From a virus, in the IMG/VR virus record IMGVR_UViG_3300008954_000005, positions 91,723 to 155,722 of that record: a stretch of DNA of 64,000 bases; one strand, given 5' to 3'. The notes under the pieces were generated by a model. The model was not told the origin of the DNA. It made no database searches and saw nothing but the letters and a program-made list of their open reading frames with translations. Of the stretch, positions 15,364 to 25,346 are shown piece after piece (positions within the stretch are counted from its first letter, which is position 1; the number at the start of each line of letters is the position of its first letter). Position numbers and translations under genes: made by a program.

Positions 15364-15774
15364 ATGTTGCAAGCAATCAGGCCTGCTGGTCAGGCCATCA
15401 TTCAGAACCGAACTGTTCAACAGTTCGTCCTTGCCGTAGGATGCGGCGTCACCACGCTCTACACGATCCGTGCACTAGATAATCTAGGCGCACGTCGTCG
15501 TCGGTGGGCGAGCAATCGTCAGGCCCTGAAGGCCCAACGACAGGCTGCGAAGCTGGCAAAGGCTGAAGAAGCGAAGGCTGTTGAAGCCTCCACTGCTACT
15601 CCCGAGCCGGTGACGGAGGCTGTTGTTTCCGACGCTGTTCAGACCGTCATGGAGGGTGCAAGCTTTAACGAGCTTCGCGCTGCTGCCAAGTCGCACGGTC
15701 TGGATGTTGGTCCTCACCCGACCAAGGAAGCGTTGGCTCGCGCCATCGTGGAGTTCCAAACCGCCTCAGCATAA
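15364..15774 (+). CDS. Membrane-associated protein with C-terminal SAP-like domain
   Basis: ATG 15364 follows AAGGAGGG. The 136-residue product has an N-terminal hydrophobic stretch (QQFVLAVGCGVTTLYTI, about 19-35), an Arg/Gln/Ala-rich helix (RRRRWASNRQALKAQRQAAKLAKAEEAKAVEA), and a C-terminal segment of about 35 residues (FNELRAAAKSHGLDVGPHPTKEALARAIVEF). That last segment has the helix-turn-helix pattern of SAP/HeH nucleic-acid-binding domains. It could tether nucleic acid to a membrane or belong to the virion. It is the last gene before a terminator, on the strand opposite to the late operon. Confidence 0.6.
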   Translation: MLQAIRPAGQAIIQNRTVQQFVLAVGCGVTTLYTIRALDNLGARRRRWASNRQALKAQRQAAKLAKAEEAKAVEASTATPEPVTEAVVSDAVQTVMEGASFNELRAAAKSHGLDVGPHPTKEALARAIVEFQTASA

Positions 15775-15799
15775 TCTTATTCTGAGGAAGACAGTCAGA

Positions 15800-15833
15800 A
15801 AGAGGAGGGGGGTAACACCCCCTTCTCTTTTTT
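15800..15833. terminator. Intrinsic terminator between convergent transcripts
   Basis: AAGAGGAGGGGGGT and ACCCCCTTCTCT form a GC-rich stem with a short AAC loop, and TTTTTT follows on the plus strand. The minus side is A/G-rich, so it is clearly a terminator for the rightward cassette and may also act on the leftward operon, whose last stop is at 15839. Confidence 0.8.
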
Positions 15834-15838
15834 AGCTA

Positions 15839-18800
15839 TCAGTCTTTATCCCAATAGTTCAGGGTCGGATTTCCGAAGTACTTAGACCCTGTACAACTCG
15901 GGATAGACGCATTTCCATGTTCGCCATTAGCCTGGAATGGTCCAGTGGTTGAGTCCATATTACCCCACCAATGGGTGTTCGACCCAACCCAGTCCTTTAA
16001 TCCCCAATACGGATGCGTAAAGTCCTCAATAGTAAATCCGGCGAAGCTGCCGCCCTCGGTCCAAAGCTCTGTCATTACGGTAAAGATATCATCAGTTAAT
16101 CTATTACCAGTCCAATCACCGAAGGAACCACCAATACATGGGATGACGCGGTCTGACAGGTACCTAAGAGAGTTCCCAGAAGCATACGGACCCTTGTATT
16201 CACCATTATCGAAAAAATCGTCTGTATCATTGGTAAAGTTTTCTGTGTGGTGGTCCGGCTGGCGAACCCAGCCCATAACCCCAGCGGCCTGATTAAAAGT
16301 AACAACCGTACCGTAGTTTTGTTTATGCGCTTGCATGTGGCTGGAGCCGTCATCCGAAGTTGAAATGATTTGCGCAAAAGGGTTTCCAAGACGATTTAGG
16401 TAGATTTCCCCCCATTCGACTCCATCCATCGTGTTATCCCACCACCTGTCCGGGTAGGGACCTCGTGCGGCATTCAAAACGTTATGGTTGGCTGTTACCA
16501 TCGTACAGTTATCGATGAGGATATTACCGCCGCCGCCGAATAGATACTTAGACGTCGCCCACTGCTCCTCCTCAGGTGTTGTGTCGTTGGAAAGGTTTAT
16601 TTGGGAGGAACAGAACGAGGTACGATCAGTATGCCAACCACAGGTGTTCCCATTAACCATCAAGGAGACCTGTACAGAGCCCCAGTTATAGACGGTGTCA
16701 TCCCCATCAGGGCCAGACGATACGTCCCCCCAATTGTAATTATCCGCAATCCAAATAGACCCCGAGCATTTGTTGTCACTCACGACGAATTCTGTCACGT
16801 CGCCGTGAAGTAAGATGCTGTGGTTTTTCAGTGTGTAGTTCGGATTAAACCCGCCCCAGAAACACCGATTTCTCGTGACTGAGCCCTTGGAGCAGTTATC
16901 GACCTCGATATGAGCTACTTTATTATTGTTAATATCGACCCCAAAAGAGTCATAAGCATAGATACGGCGTCCCCACGTTGTGTAGCTATCGGTACTACCC
17001 AGCATTATCTCCATTGAGGGGAACCCATCATCCGACCGACGCCTAGACTGCCAATTAAGGGGGCTGAACGGGCCTACGTTGTTGGTCCCGCCGCTACAAG
17101 AGTACAGCCCGCCTGAGTTGCTGTATACCAAGCCGATGCGATGTTTACTGTGATCTTCCGCTGGGAACCCAGATTCGCCGGGTTCTGGTTGCTGGCACCA
17201 GTAGTTATGGCCGGGACCACCGACGTGGTTGCTATTACCCGCTTCAGCAAAAGCCCTAGTATCCTGGTGTGCCGTTACGTTGCCCTCTGTATCACCTCCC
17301 GCGTCGATGTACTGCATGACATAAACGCCATGATCAAAATCTACTTGGTAGCCGCTTTCTGGTCCGTACAACTCCCAGTTTCGGAAAGGTGCAACGTAAT
17401 CGGCGTAGTACAAATGGTCGTTAGGATCGGTTCTTACCCCGAGAAGGTATTTGGGTCTTGCGGATATTTCTTCATAGCCCATAAGCGAAACATTCCCAGA
17501 AACCACAGCATTGTCAGAACTCTGCAATACGATATTTCCCTGGCCGTGTATATGCCTAGCCGGGTCATCGGTGGGGTTATATCGAACCTTGCCCGAAACC
17601 GTGTCAAGGCTGAGCATCTGGGGCTCTATCACTGATAGGTTATTATTAATAATCTGGAGGGACTTGCCGCTGTAGGTAACAATGTCACGACCCACACTAT
17701 TCTCACTAATTATCCCGTTGTCATTCCAAGCACTATAAATAGTCCCAGGACAAGCGTTTCCAGAAATACGTGTGGCCCTACCGTAAGACTCGATGTTGGG
17801 CTGATAGAACGTTCCGACAAACAGCCAAAGGTCCAAAGCCTGTTGCAGTGGGCGTCCGTCACCTGGGGAATAACGTCGGAGGTCATTATCAACAATAGAG
17901 CCTCCCCACGAATACATATGGATTGAGCCGCCGTTCAGCTTGTTCCTAGAAACTGTAAAATTAGCGCCTGCCCTTTTTTCTGCGATTATCGTGTCTCCTT
18001 CCGCCAGGGCTACCTGACCCGACCCATACCAGTCTCCAAGATCCCAATTGTAGTTGCCAACAAAGATGTCATTATTCAGCAAGACGTTGTCTGCAATTAA
18101 GCCCCCACCGCCGTCCCAATAAACCAGCCCACCGTTATGGATGTCATCTCCATCCAGGTCGTAATCCCACAGGTCGATTTCGCCCAAGTACCCCTGGTTG
18201 TGATCAATATCGGCGGTATAGAACCCACCGTAGTAGGCATAATTACTTTGGGTCTCTGCGCGGACGCCCCACTTGTTACCTCTAATCGAGCAGTCGAAAC
18301 AGTCACCCCCGGCACCGACGAAGATAAACCCATCACCAGGGATGTGGTTGTTGATGATATTTGCTTGGTGACAATCTTCTCGTAAAAAGATGCCTACCGG
18401 CTGGTTCACTGGATCAATAACGTACCTATCTCCATGCGGGTACAGGTTGTTCCCGTCAACCTTTGCGTTCATACAGGAATCAAGAAAGACGTGCCCCATA
18501 TGCATTTGGTTATTGGTGATAGAAATATTTTGCGTGTCATACGCAACGAGCATCGCCGCATTACCCTTATCGTTTGTGTTCATCACCCCGTTACTTTCTG
18601 GCAAGTATCCGCTTGGCGATGCCGCACAATCTCGAAGAGTATTATTCGAAAATATCGAGTTGTTTGTTCCAATACCGAAGTACACGGGTCCAACAAGATT
18701 GTTGTCTACGATCTTCACGGTTTGGTGACCCCAGCCAACGAAAATGCTGAACGGGTAATTTGTTCCCATAAGCTCAAAGCGTGCGTCGGCGGCATCGAAA

Positions 18801-21800
18801 ACATCGTCCACGCCCCCCTCGTTGTTCTCGTAAGAGTAGTACCCTGTAGACCACGAGTATCCGGTGGTAATATCGTTGATGATATTATTACCGTTTATAT
18901 GGATTCCGTGCGTGTGGGAAGCTACGTACTCCCAAAAATCCGTCATTACAGCGTCAGCGAGAACAATCCCCTTAAGGGCCTTACCGACCAGATGGATGCT
19001 GTTCCCAGAAATTTCAGACGGAAGAGCCTTGTAGTAAAACGCCTGAGCCCCGGTGAAATAAATACCCCCACAGAAGTTACTCTGAGATTTATCGAGCCCA
19101 TCTCCGCCATACGCGTCTAGCGCGTAAACGGTGTGTCTAATAGTGTTTCCGGTAACTTGGAAGTTGGCCCCATCGACAACAATGCCCCATGGGTCTTCAC
19201 ACGCGTATTGTGTACTGTAATTTTCCTTCTTCCAGTAGGGCATCCCTGGGTCGCGGATCGTATTGTTGACAATACGGATGTCTGAAAATTCGTGCTGTGA
19301 GCAGGCGAAGATACCTACTTCTAAAGGACCACTAATCGTATTGTTTTCGATTGTTCCGGTGGCCCAATGCTGGCTCTCTGCAGACCCCCCGAAGTCATAC
19401 CATTGCACATCCTCCCCAAAATAGACGCCGTAAGCGAACCCACCGTGGAAAGAGCAGTTAGTGACAGTCACTTCTTTTGAGTGAGTCGCAAACACACCCG
19501 CACGACGCTTACTGAACGCGGTGTGATCCTCTTCCCACATTTCATGCATGTGCCCGTGCTCTGACGGGACACACACAGCCTCGCAAGAATCAATCGTAAT
19601 ACCCTTGTGGTACTTCTTATGGTTACCCGCACCGTACGAGAACGCCGCACCGTATGGGGTCACATTGTCCCAATTCACCATCTCGCCCACGTCACCGTCG
19701 TCCGCCCAAATAGTGCACCCGAAGGCCGCTAAACCGTGGGTAACATTGATAGCCCGACAATTCCGTAGGGTAATGTTGTCCAACGATGCGGTGGTTCTTG
19801 TGTACGTCGTGGGGTTGTAGAAATCACAAAGGATTCCACCATTGTGGAGGGTGACCCCCTCAAATAAGTAGTTCCCTGAGAAAGCGGCGTTGGGCCTCTG
19901 TAACCCGTAAATAGCCGTCCACATGCCTCCCCGATCCTGATCCATGGCTGGGATGGACAGGTCCCCATCCTTGCGGGTGCAGATGAAGGCGGCAACATTC
20001 GGCCGAGTGTTATGGCCGTCCTCGACACCGGTGTCCCAGCCGGTGTCCCAATAGTTCCCAGCAAACGCCTCTTCGTCTAGACCGTGGTCTACACCGATGA
20101 AGCGGAGATTGACATCTCTAACAGTGACACCTTGTCGGCTGTTTAGATCGAACAGCGGCTTACCCTCAGACCAATAAATTACTGGTCCATGTCCTGGGTG
20201 GATTCTGAGCCATCCGTCGTCATTTACTGCGTCATCGGTCGGGGTTGCAGCACCATGCCACCAAGACATCCACACCCCTTCCGCTGATGCTGGTTCTGTC
20301 GGGTGGGTATATGCTGTCCTCATTTCCCGGTTATGCAGCCAGGACTGGTCTGCGCCTTTGTGCCCGATGAGATTGATACCGTGCACAGGGAACCGCATGG
20401 GGAGCGTGATCCCTCTGGCCTCGTGATCGAACTCATGGCAAGAGCCAACTACCTCAATTGTCCACTTACGCCCTTTGTACGCTTGGGTGTTATCCATGTG
20501 CTCGATGTAAACAAGGGCCTCACCTACGTTCTTAAAATGAAGCTGTGCCTGTGTGTGTGCGTCTACACCAAACTGGGAGTGGCCTTCGCCCGGAGCGCTA
20601 TCCACCAACTTCATGTGTGAAGCTAGCTCTTCTGTAGAGGTGGTCCCCACCAATAGGTTGGTTCGTTCATCGACACGCGAAATCGGCTTTCTAAGGTTTA
20701 TTACGGCCTCGATAAAACCGTCGTTATCCGTAACCACCTTTGCAAACGGGACAATATGCGCCTCATCGTACTGACTCCACAACCAGGGGTCAGCAGCGGC
20801 TGGGGATGAGTGCATATCAGCAGCCGAGCCAATTGGCTTAATTAGAACTTTTCGGGCTCGTGCGTCAAACCAAACCATGAACTCCCGGCTATCTAGGTCG
20901 TCCGAGTAATCCTCTAGATTGTACACGTCAGCAGGAATATGCCACTTCGCCCCACCAAGAAGAACGTAAGCTTCGCAAAACACAAGCCCACGCTTAGCGC
21001 CATCCGCGTCATCCGCAGTCCAATCACCAAAATCATGGTAACTTAGCCGGTCAAACAAAGTGTCCGAAGGGAAGATTTCCCCGGCATTCTCATTCACCAA
21101 AGAAAAACAATATCCACCGGTAATAACACCATTAGAAAGAACACCAAATTGGTGCTCTGTCTTCATGTAGGCTTCGCCAATAGTTACTGTCTCATGCCCG
21201 TATAGCTTCCTGGTTGCCTCATTTACAAGGTCGTGGTTGTAGTTACCGAGCACCGTGGCTTCGATAGATCCAAGAATAGACCTGTCTTGGCTCTCTTGCG
21301 GCGTCGTAGAGTGGTCGAAAGCTGCCTGCTTTAAAGATGGGTTTTTATCGCCACCATCATCTCTAGCTGCCGCACTGACCATCCCTTCTAAAGGGATATC
21401 TCTTCGAACGAGGTCTGGGTCTATTCCCCCAACCTCAAGGGTGACGCCCTCGCTATCGTATACATTCCAACCAATATCTTCGTCGTACCATGGGGGTGTA
21501 GCGGTAATGGTTTCACTACCAAAAACAGTGCCATGCGCCCAGGCGTACCAATTATCCAATCCAAAGACGTTGTAGTGATAACCTGTAGAACTAGCCCAGG
21601 TCAGGGAATCGTCCTGGGACTTGATCGTGTCGATCTCGCTATCCCCGTCATCATCCACCTGTTTCCGTGGAGCAATAGCGTTAAGCCTTCCGTACCCTAT
21701 CCGTACCCGAGCCCCCTGTTCGCGCTCGGTGTTGGTAGACCAAACGTCGTCATAGTCATGGTGTTTGCTGTCCAAACGGACCAAGGTGACATGGTCAGCA

Positions 21801-24490
21801 TCGGACCTAAGCCAGATAAAGCGTTCCCAGTCCTGCCAGTTTGGCAAAACAAGTGTGAACGGCCGCATCGGGTTTTCATAGATGGTGTTACCGGTAGCAG
21901 ACTGAACCGCTCGCCCGTCCACGGGGCTCACTAGCCCCGAATACCGCATATTCTCGTTAGCAGAGAAGTTGTTGTGGTAAGCAGCATTCAGTCCGTGTGA
22001 CGGAACGAAACTAACACCCTCAGAATTAGTTACAACGGGGGCCTTGGTGATGTACTTAACCTGCCAAGTATCGCCACCATCTGTGTAAAAAGTACTGCCG
22101 CCAGCGGCATCACCATGCGTACCATTCTGGTCAGTAGCCTGGAATGGGTATCCGCCTGGACCCACTAAAGTTAGGTGATCGTGTTCGGGGCCATCGTCTT
22201 CAGGTTCTGCGTGAACGCTCCCGACAATGATTGTTCCGCATTGATCGTTGTTTGGATCAGCGACGGCTGAAATTATTTTCCCGGCATATCTGCGGAATTT
22301 ATGAGTACCTACATTACTATCTGGGTGCTCAAACCGAACCCAGTCACCCCAGCAGCCCCACGTACTATCCTCCCAAGCTTCTGTGAGCGTAGGCTTACCG
22401 GCAACCGTGCACTCGACGTATAGCTCCCACAAACTACTCCCAAGTATCTGGGCGGTTGGGGAGTCCGTCGTGTTCAACCCATCATTTCTTGGGTGTGGTA
22501 TCCCAGGCCCAACGCCCAAAGGAAGCTCTACGGTAGTTTGCTTATCAATCTCGGCGTCTGTTCCTGTGCGTAGAAACGACTGCCACCCTCGGAGCTTCAT
22601 AGCGTCCGCAAAATCAAGCCCTGCGTCTAAGTTTAGACCCTCAGTAAAGAAGTCAGGCTTAATCGCTGACAGCAGGTTCTCTCGAACGGTGCTTAGGGTT
22701 TTGATGTGCGCTTGGTACGAACCACTATAAAAAGACTTCCCGTCTTGGAAGGTAAGGACAGGGTTCAGAATAAACCCAGACGGAGCGCAACCATAGATTA
22801 GGCCGGGAGCAGTTTCCAAAGAGAACAGGACTGGCTCACCAGCAGCAACAACGCCATTATGAACACCATCATCTGGACCTAAAACATCGGAGCCAAACTT
22901 GATATCTCCGATAGCTGCGGCCATGCCCCACTCTCCTGCGGAGTGGTCTTCTGGCCAGATGTGTGCGTGTCCGTGGAATAAGAAGGTGCCGGGAAGGAGG
23001 CCCCAGTTTTGTTCCGCGCCGTCCTCCTTATCGGGGAGGCCGACGCTGTTTCGTGAGCGTTGCCCGCCGTACCTGTTGTACGTCGTTACCCCACCGCTAG
23101 CATGAGCAACACCGCGAGACCAATCGTAAGAACCGTCAGCACCGTCGTAGTTTTTCGTTACGAATCTGGTGGTATCCGTACTTGCGGACAGGTACAGGTC
23201 TCCAGGTCGCTCATCGGGGCGATCATCTCTGAGGAGATCGGGGCGTGGGACGACAAACGCGATGTGCGCAAAGTTCGATCTAAGCGCCGGGTTCAGCGCC
23301 GTACTTTCAGGATCTGTAGGATCACCCGAATCTTGGTGATACGGGGCGGTTCTCCAAGAGACAAACTCCCCCTCCATAAACTGCATGTAATCTCGAACAG
23401 TTACTTTATGGAGGCCCCCGCGTGTAAGGATGACCTTTGACCCGGTTCCGGTAGGCGGTTTCGCGTCAGCCGGTACAATTTCGGCAATCTGAAAAAGTCC
23501 ATTATTACCTGCCTGGGCTCCCTCAGCACCGTCACCGGTGATTTCAACGAAACACCCTGGCTTCAGATACAACTCATCAAAGGAGTAGTCTTTGATGTAC
23601 AAGCCGTCTGTGTCCCATTCGGCAATACGTGCATATCGCTCGTTTCCACTATAGGGCGGAAGGTCTGTTTTAATGCGCTTAACTGGGGGGATATACAGCG
23701 GTATTCCTGACGCAGCTTGGCTGGTCAAAAAGCGCTGTTCTTGATTCTTGTACTTTGGTTGGTGGTACGAATACCCTGTACCGCTGTTGTACTCGGTATC
23801 GTTCTCAAATACGTCGCTAGGACAAACTGTGTGGTGCGTATCTTGGATAGGCTGGAGGCCACCAGTCTCATTGGGGTTCGCAACTACAGATAAGTCCGTG
23901 GCCCCTTCTGGGTGTACGGCACCTCCGCCACCGGGGACTCCCCCACCGTACTGTCCTTCTACCCTATGGAATTTGACGTGCCTTTGAAGTTCGTTGGGGG
24001 TCTGCCCAACGTATACCCACTGAGCGGGGACTCTTCCGCTTGCGTTAGTCCCACCAGAAAGGTGTAAATCCGTCTTACCGGTTCTTACCAAATCATCGCT
24101 GGTGGTAAGTGCCGCATTCATCATGTCGGCTTGATCACCAACATCGTGATTATCGCTAAGTACGACTGAGCCCCGCATCCACAGAATTTCGCCGGTCCAA
24201 CCACCGGACATGAAATCGTCGTCGTTCCAGAGTTGCATGGGAGAGATCACGGCGCTCTTTAGCGTGATCGCATTTAGTACCGAACTAATAGATTCGATAT
24301 TAGTCGCTAATGCTGCAAGAGCCCGGTTAAACGCTAGACTAGTAGCGTCTTCCCCATAGGCCATAAACTTTGTGGCCGGTTGCTGTGGGTCGAACGGGGT
24401 AAGTGTATTTGCTGGGGCAGACTCGGTTAGTGCCTTCTCGCCCGTAGATACCTTCCCAACTAACCGCCCAAAATACTTATAGGACATCAT
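15839..24490 (-). CDS. Giant tail-associated protein with right-handed beta-helix
   Basis: This 2883-residue protein is the last gene of the late operon. Residues 1-80 (with NRALAALATNIESI) look like a virion-attachment helix. Residues about 80-1450 are Asp/Gly/Tyr/Trp-rich beta structure without a recognised family. From about 1460 to 2700 there are at least 25 parallel-beta-helix (PbH1) turns of the type IENNTISG, IVNNTIRD, ITNNQMHM, ISENSVG and VSGNVSL, as in pectate-lyase-fold tailspikes. It probably binds or degrades host surface polysaccharide, or is a structural spike. Catalytic residues cannot be assigned by eye. AGGAG lies before the ATG. Confidence 0.8.
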   Translation of the reverse strand: MMSYKYFGRLVGKVSTGEKALTESAPANTLTPFDPQQPATKFMAYGEDATSLAFNRALAALATNIESISSVLNAITLKSAVISPMQLWNDDDFMSGGWTGEILWMRGSVVLSDNHDVGDQADMMNAALTTSDDLVRTGKTDLHLSGGTNASGRVPAQWVYVGQTPNELQRHVKFHRVEGQYGGGVPGGGGAVHPEGATDLSVVANPNETGGLQPIQDTHHTVCPSDVFENDTEYNSGTGYSYHQPKYKNQEQRFLTSQAASGIPLYIPPVKRIKTDLPPYSGNERYARIAEWDTDGLYIKDYSFDELYLKPGCFVEITGDGAEGAQAGNNGLFQIAEIVPADAKPPTGTGSKVILTRGGLHKVTVRDYMQFMEGEFVSWRTAPYHQDSGDPTDPESTALNPALRSNFAHIAFVVPRPDLLRDDRPDERPGDLYLSASTDTTRFVTKNYDGADGSYDWSRGVAHASGGVTTYNRYGGQRSRNSVGLPDKEDGAEQNWGLLPGTFLFHGHAHIWPEDHSAGEWGMAAAIGDIKFGSDVLGPDDGVHNGVVAAGEPVLFSLETAPGLIYGCAPSGFILNPVLTFQDGKSFYSGSYQAHIKTLSTVRENLLSAIKPDFFTEGLNLDAGLDFADAMKLRGWQSFLRTGTDAEIDKQTTVELPLGVGPGIPHPRNDGLNTTDSPTAQILGSSLWELYVECTVAGKPTLTEAWEDSTWGCWGDWVRFEHPDSNVGTHKFRRYAGKIISAVADPNNDQCGTIIVGSVHAEPEDDGPEHDHLTLVGPGGYPFQATDQNGTHGDAAGGSTFYTDGGDTWQVKYITKAPVVTNSEGVSFVPSHGLNAAYHNNFSANENMRYSGLVSPVDGRAVQSATGNTIYENPMRPFTLVLPNWQDWERFIWLRSDADHVTLVRLDSKHHDYDDVWSTNTEREQGARVRIGYGRLNAIAPRKQVDDDGDSEIDTIKSQDDSLTWASSTGYHYNVFGLDNWYAWAHGTVFGSETITATPPWYDEDIGWNVYDSEGVTLEVGGIDPDLVRRDIPLEGMVSAAARDDGGDKNPSLKQAAFDHSTTPQESQDRSILGSIEATVLGNYNHDLVNEATRKLYGHETVTIGEAYMKTEHQFGVLSNGVITGGYCFSLVNENAGEIFPSDTLFDRLSYHDFGDWTADDADGAKRGLVFCEAYVLLGGAKWHIPADVYNLEDYSDDLDSREFMVWFDARARKVLIKPIGSAADMHSSPAAADPWLWSQYDEAHIVPFAKVVTDNDGFIEAVINLRKPISRVDERTNLLVGTTSTEELASHMKLVDSAPGEGHSQFGVDAHTQAQLHFKNVGEALVYIEHMDNTQAYKGRKWTIEVVGSCHEFDHEARGITLPMRFPVHGINLIGHKGADQSWLHNREMRTAYTHPTEPASAEGVWMSWWHGAATPTDDAVNDDGWLRIHPGHGPVIYWSEGKPLFDLNSRQGVTVRDVNLRFIGVDHGLDEEAFAGNYWDTGWDTGVEDGHNTRPNVAAFICTRKDGDLSIPAMDQDRGGMWTAIYGLQRPNAAFSGNYLFEGVTLHNGGILCDFYNPTTYTRTTASLDNITLRNCRAINVTHGLAAFGCTIWADDGDVGEMVNWDNVTPYGAAFSYGAGNHKKYHKGITIDSCEAVCVPSEHGHMHEMWEEDHTAFSKRRAGVFATHSKEVTVTNCSFHGGFAYGVYFGEDVQWYDFGGSAESQHWATGTIENNTISGPLEVGIFACSQHEFSDIRIVNNTIRDPGMPYWKKENYSTQYACEDPWGIVVDGANFQVTGNTIRHTVYALDAYGGDGLDKSQSNFCGGIYFTGAQAFYYKALPSEISGNSIHLVGKALKGIVLADAVMTDFWEYVASHTHGIHINGNNIINDITTGYSWSTGYYSYENNEGGVDDVFDAADARFELMGTNYPFSIFVGWGHQTVKIVDNNLVGPVYFGIGTNNSIFSNNTLRDCAASPSGYLPESNGVMNTNDKGNAAMLVAYDTQNISITNNQMHMGHVFLDSCMNAKVDGNNLYPHGDRYVIDPVNQPVGIFLREDCHQANIINNHIPGDGFIFVGAGGDCFDCSIRGNKWGVRAETQSNYAYYGGFYTADIDHNQGYLGEIDLWDYDLDGDDIHNGGLVYWDGGGGLIADNVLLNNDIFVGNYNWDLGDWYGSGQVALAEGDTIIAEKRAGANFTVSRNKLNGGSIHMYSWGGSIVDNDLRRYSPGDGRPLQQALDLWLFVGTFYQPNIESYGRATRISGNACPGTIYSAWNDNGIISENSVGRDIVTYSGKSLQIINNNLSVIEPQMLSLDTVSGKVRYNPTDDPARHIHGQGNIVLQSSDNAVVSGNVSLMGYEEISARPKYLLGVRTDPNDHLYYADYVAPFRNWELYGPESGYQVDFDHGVYVMQYIDAGGDTEGNVTAHQDTRAFAEAGNSNHVGGPGHNYWCQQPEPGESGFPAEDHSKHRIGLVYSNSGGLYSCSGGTNNVGPFSPLNWQSRRRSDDGFPSMEIMLGSTDSYTTWGRRIYAYDSFGVDINNNKVAHIEVDNCSKGSVTRNRCFWGGFNPNYTLKNHSILLHGDVTEFVVSDNKCSGSIWIADNYNWGDVSSGPDGDDTVYNWGSVQVSLMVNGNTCGWHTDRTSFCSSQINLSNDTTPEEEQWATSKYLFGGGGNILIDNCTMVTANHNVLNAARGPYPDRWWDNTMDGVEWGEIYLNRLGNPFAQIISTSDDGSSHMQAHKQNYGTVVTFNQAAGVMGWVRQPDHHTENFTNDTDDFFDNGEYKGPYASGNSLRYLSDRVIPCIGGSFGDWTGNRLTDDIFTVMTELWTEGGSFAGFTIEDFTHPYWGLKDWVGSNTHWWGNMDSTTGPFQANGEHGNASIPSCTGSKYFGNPTLNYWDKD
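16400..20110 (-). repeat. Parallel beta-helix (PbH1) repeat region within the giant protein
   Basis: About 25 turns of roughly 22-60 residues each end in a hydrophobic-x-x-N-x hydrophobic pattern (NNTI, GNNI, DNNL, NNHI, GNKW, NNNL, NNKV, DNKC). Asn stacks on the inner face are typical of right-handed beta-helix spikes. Turns are degenerate at the DNA level, so this is old protein repetition, not recent tandem duplication. Confidence 0.75.
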
Positions 24491-24496
24491 ATGCTC

Positions 24497-25153
24497 CTAG
24501 AAACGAATTTCCCACTCTACGCGAAGAATAACATTTGGCGTCACGTGAATAGGATCAAAGATATTGTACGCGACTAGGTAATTAGACGCTGCAGGATCTG
24601 CCTCTTCTGGGAGAGGCGGGTTGGCTTCATGCGTGTACCTCGGATTTGCGGAACTCAAATACAAGCCAGCCTCTGTGATGGGAACGCTCGTTCCCACTTC
24701 CACATTAGACACCCTCGTAACGTTCCCAGCAAAAGATAGCTCATCCTCAGCAATATCACAGATAAACCTAGTACGAAAATCACCCGGAAAATAGACACTA
24801 TCATTCGATTGATTGTCTACCTGTTTCAGGTATAGCCTCTGGTCGAAATCAACGCTAATCGGGATTGGGTCTTGGATAGCCGTTACTGTAACTAATTCAG
24901 TCTGGCCTGTCGCAAAGTCGGTGTCTGTTTGTAGGGCTCCACCACAACCGAAACCGATGTACTTGATCTTGTCTGTGTTGTGTGGGCTCGGGGGGTCTTG
25001 GCTGTAATTATCGGAACCAATGATCTTGGCCAACCAACTGCGCCCGGTGTTTGTGAAGACGTTGTGCCCAAAACGCTCTTCAATTAGTTTCCCATCCTTA
25101 ATAACAGCGATCGCTACGTTTATTGTCGGGTCGAGTTTATCGGATAACAGCAT
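24497..25153 (-). CDS. Putative tail structural protein, 218 aa
   Basis: The N-terminus (HNVFTNTGRSWLAKIIG) resembles a conserved opening in phage tail and fibre-associated proteins, where a Gly-Arg motif precedes a short helix. The rest is beta-rich and ends EWEIRF. It sits between the 998-aa structural protein and the giant beta-helix protein, and its stop is 7 nt from the latter's start. It may connect spike to tail. AAGGA lies about 8 nt before the ATG. Confidence 0.55.
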   Translation of the reverse strand: MLLSDKLDPTINVAIAVIKDGKLIEERFGHNVFTNTGRSWLAKIIGSDNYSQDPPSPHNTDKIKYIGFGCGGALQTDTDFATGQTELVTVTAIQDPIPISVDFDQRLYLKQVDNQSNDSVYFPGDFRTRFICDIAEDELSFAGNVTRVSNVEVGTSVPITEAGLYLSSANPRYTHEANPPLPEEADPAASNYLVAYNIFDPIHVTPNVILRVEWEIRF

Positions 25154-25210
25154 AGTTGCGTCCTTGTAAATAACTTAGATACTGCGCGTGAAGTACCTAT
25201 TTCTCTAACA

Positions 25211-25231
25211 GCTTTTATCATATATCCCAAG
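25211..25231 (-). promoter_or_regulatory. Candidate internal late promoter before the 218-aa gene
   Basis: The minus strand reads CTTGGGATATATGATAAAAGC about 58 nt before the start, within a 193-nt gap that follows a strong terminator. A TATACT lies further up (25250-25258). It weakly matches the TTAGGG-ATAA elements near 15050 and 63170. A restart promoter is expected here because the preceding hairpin should stop transcription. Confidence 0.35.
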
Positions 25232-25294
25232 ACCTGGGTTGAAAAGCAGCAGTATAAAAATGGTCTCAGTCTTTCATTACAAGATAATAAGGTT

Positions 25295-25322
25295 GGGGAG
25301 GGGGGAAAAATCCCCCCTCCCC
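25295..25322 (-). terminator. Very stable hairpin after the 998-aa structural gene
   Basis: GGGGAGGGGGG (25295-25305) pairs perfectly over 11 bp with CCCCCCTCCCC (25312-25322) around an A-rich 6-nt loop. It starts 24 nt after the stop at 25347. The tail on the minus strand is only AACCTTATTA, so termination may be partial, or the hairpin may mainly stabilise the upstream mRNA end. Confidence 0.7.
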
Positions 25323-25346
25323 GGTTTTATTAGATGGCTACATCAC

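Noticed and set aside
17141-19120. Long plus-strand open frames inside the giant beta-helix gene
   Set aside because: They lie wholly within a well-supported gene, have no ribosome sites, and encode no recognisable protein. Long genes commonly generate such shadows.
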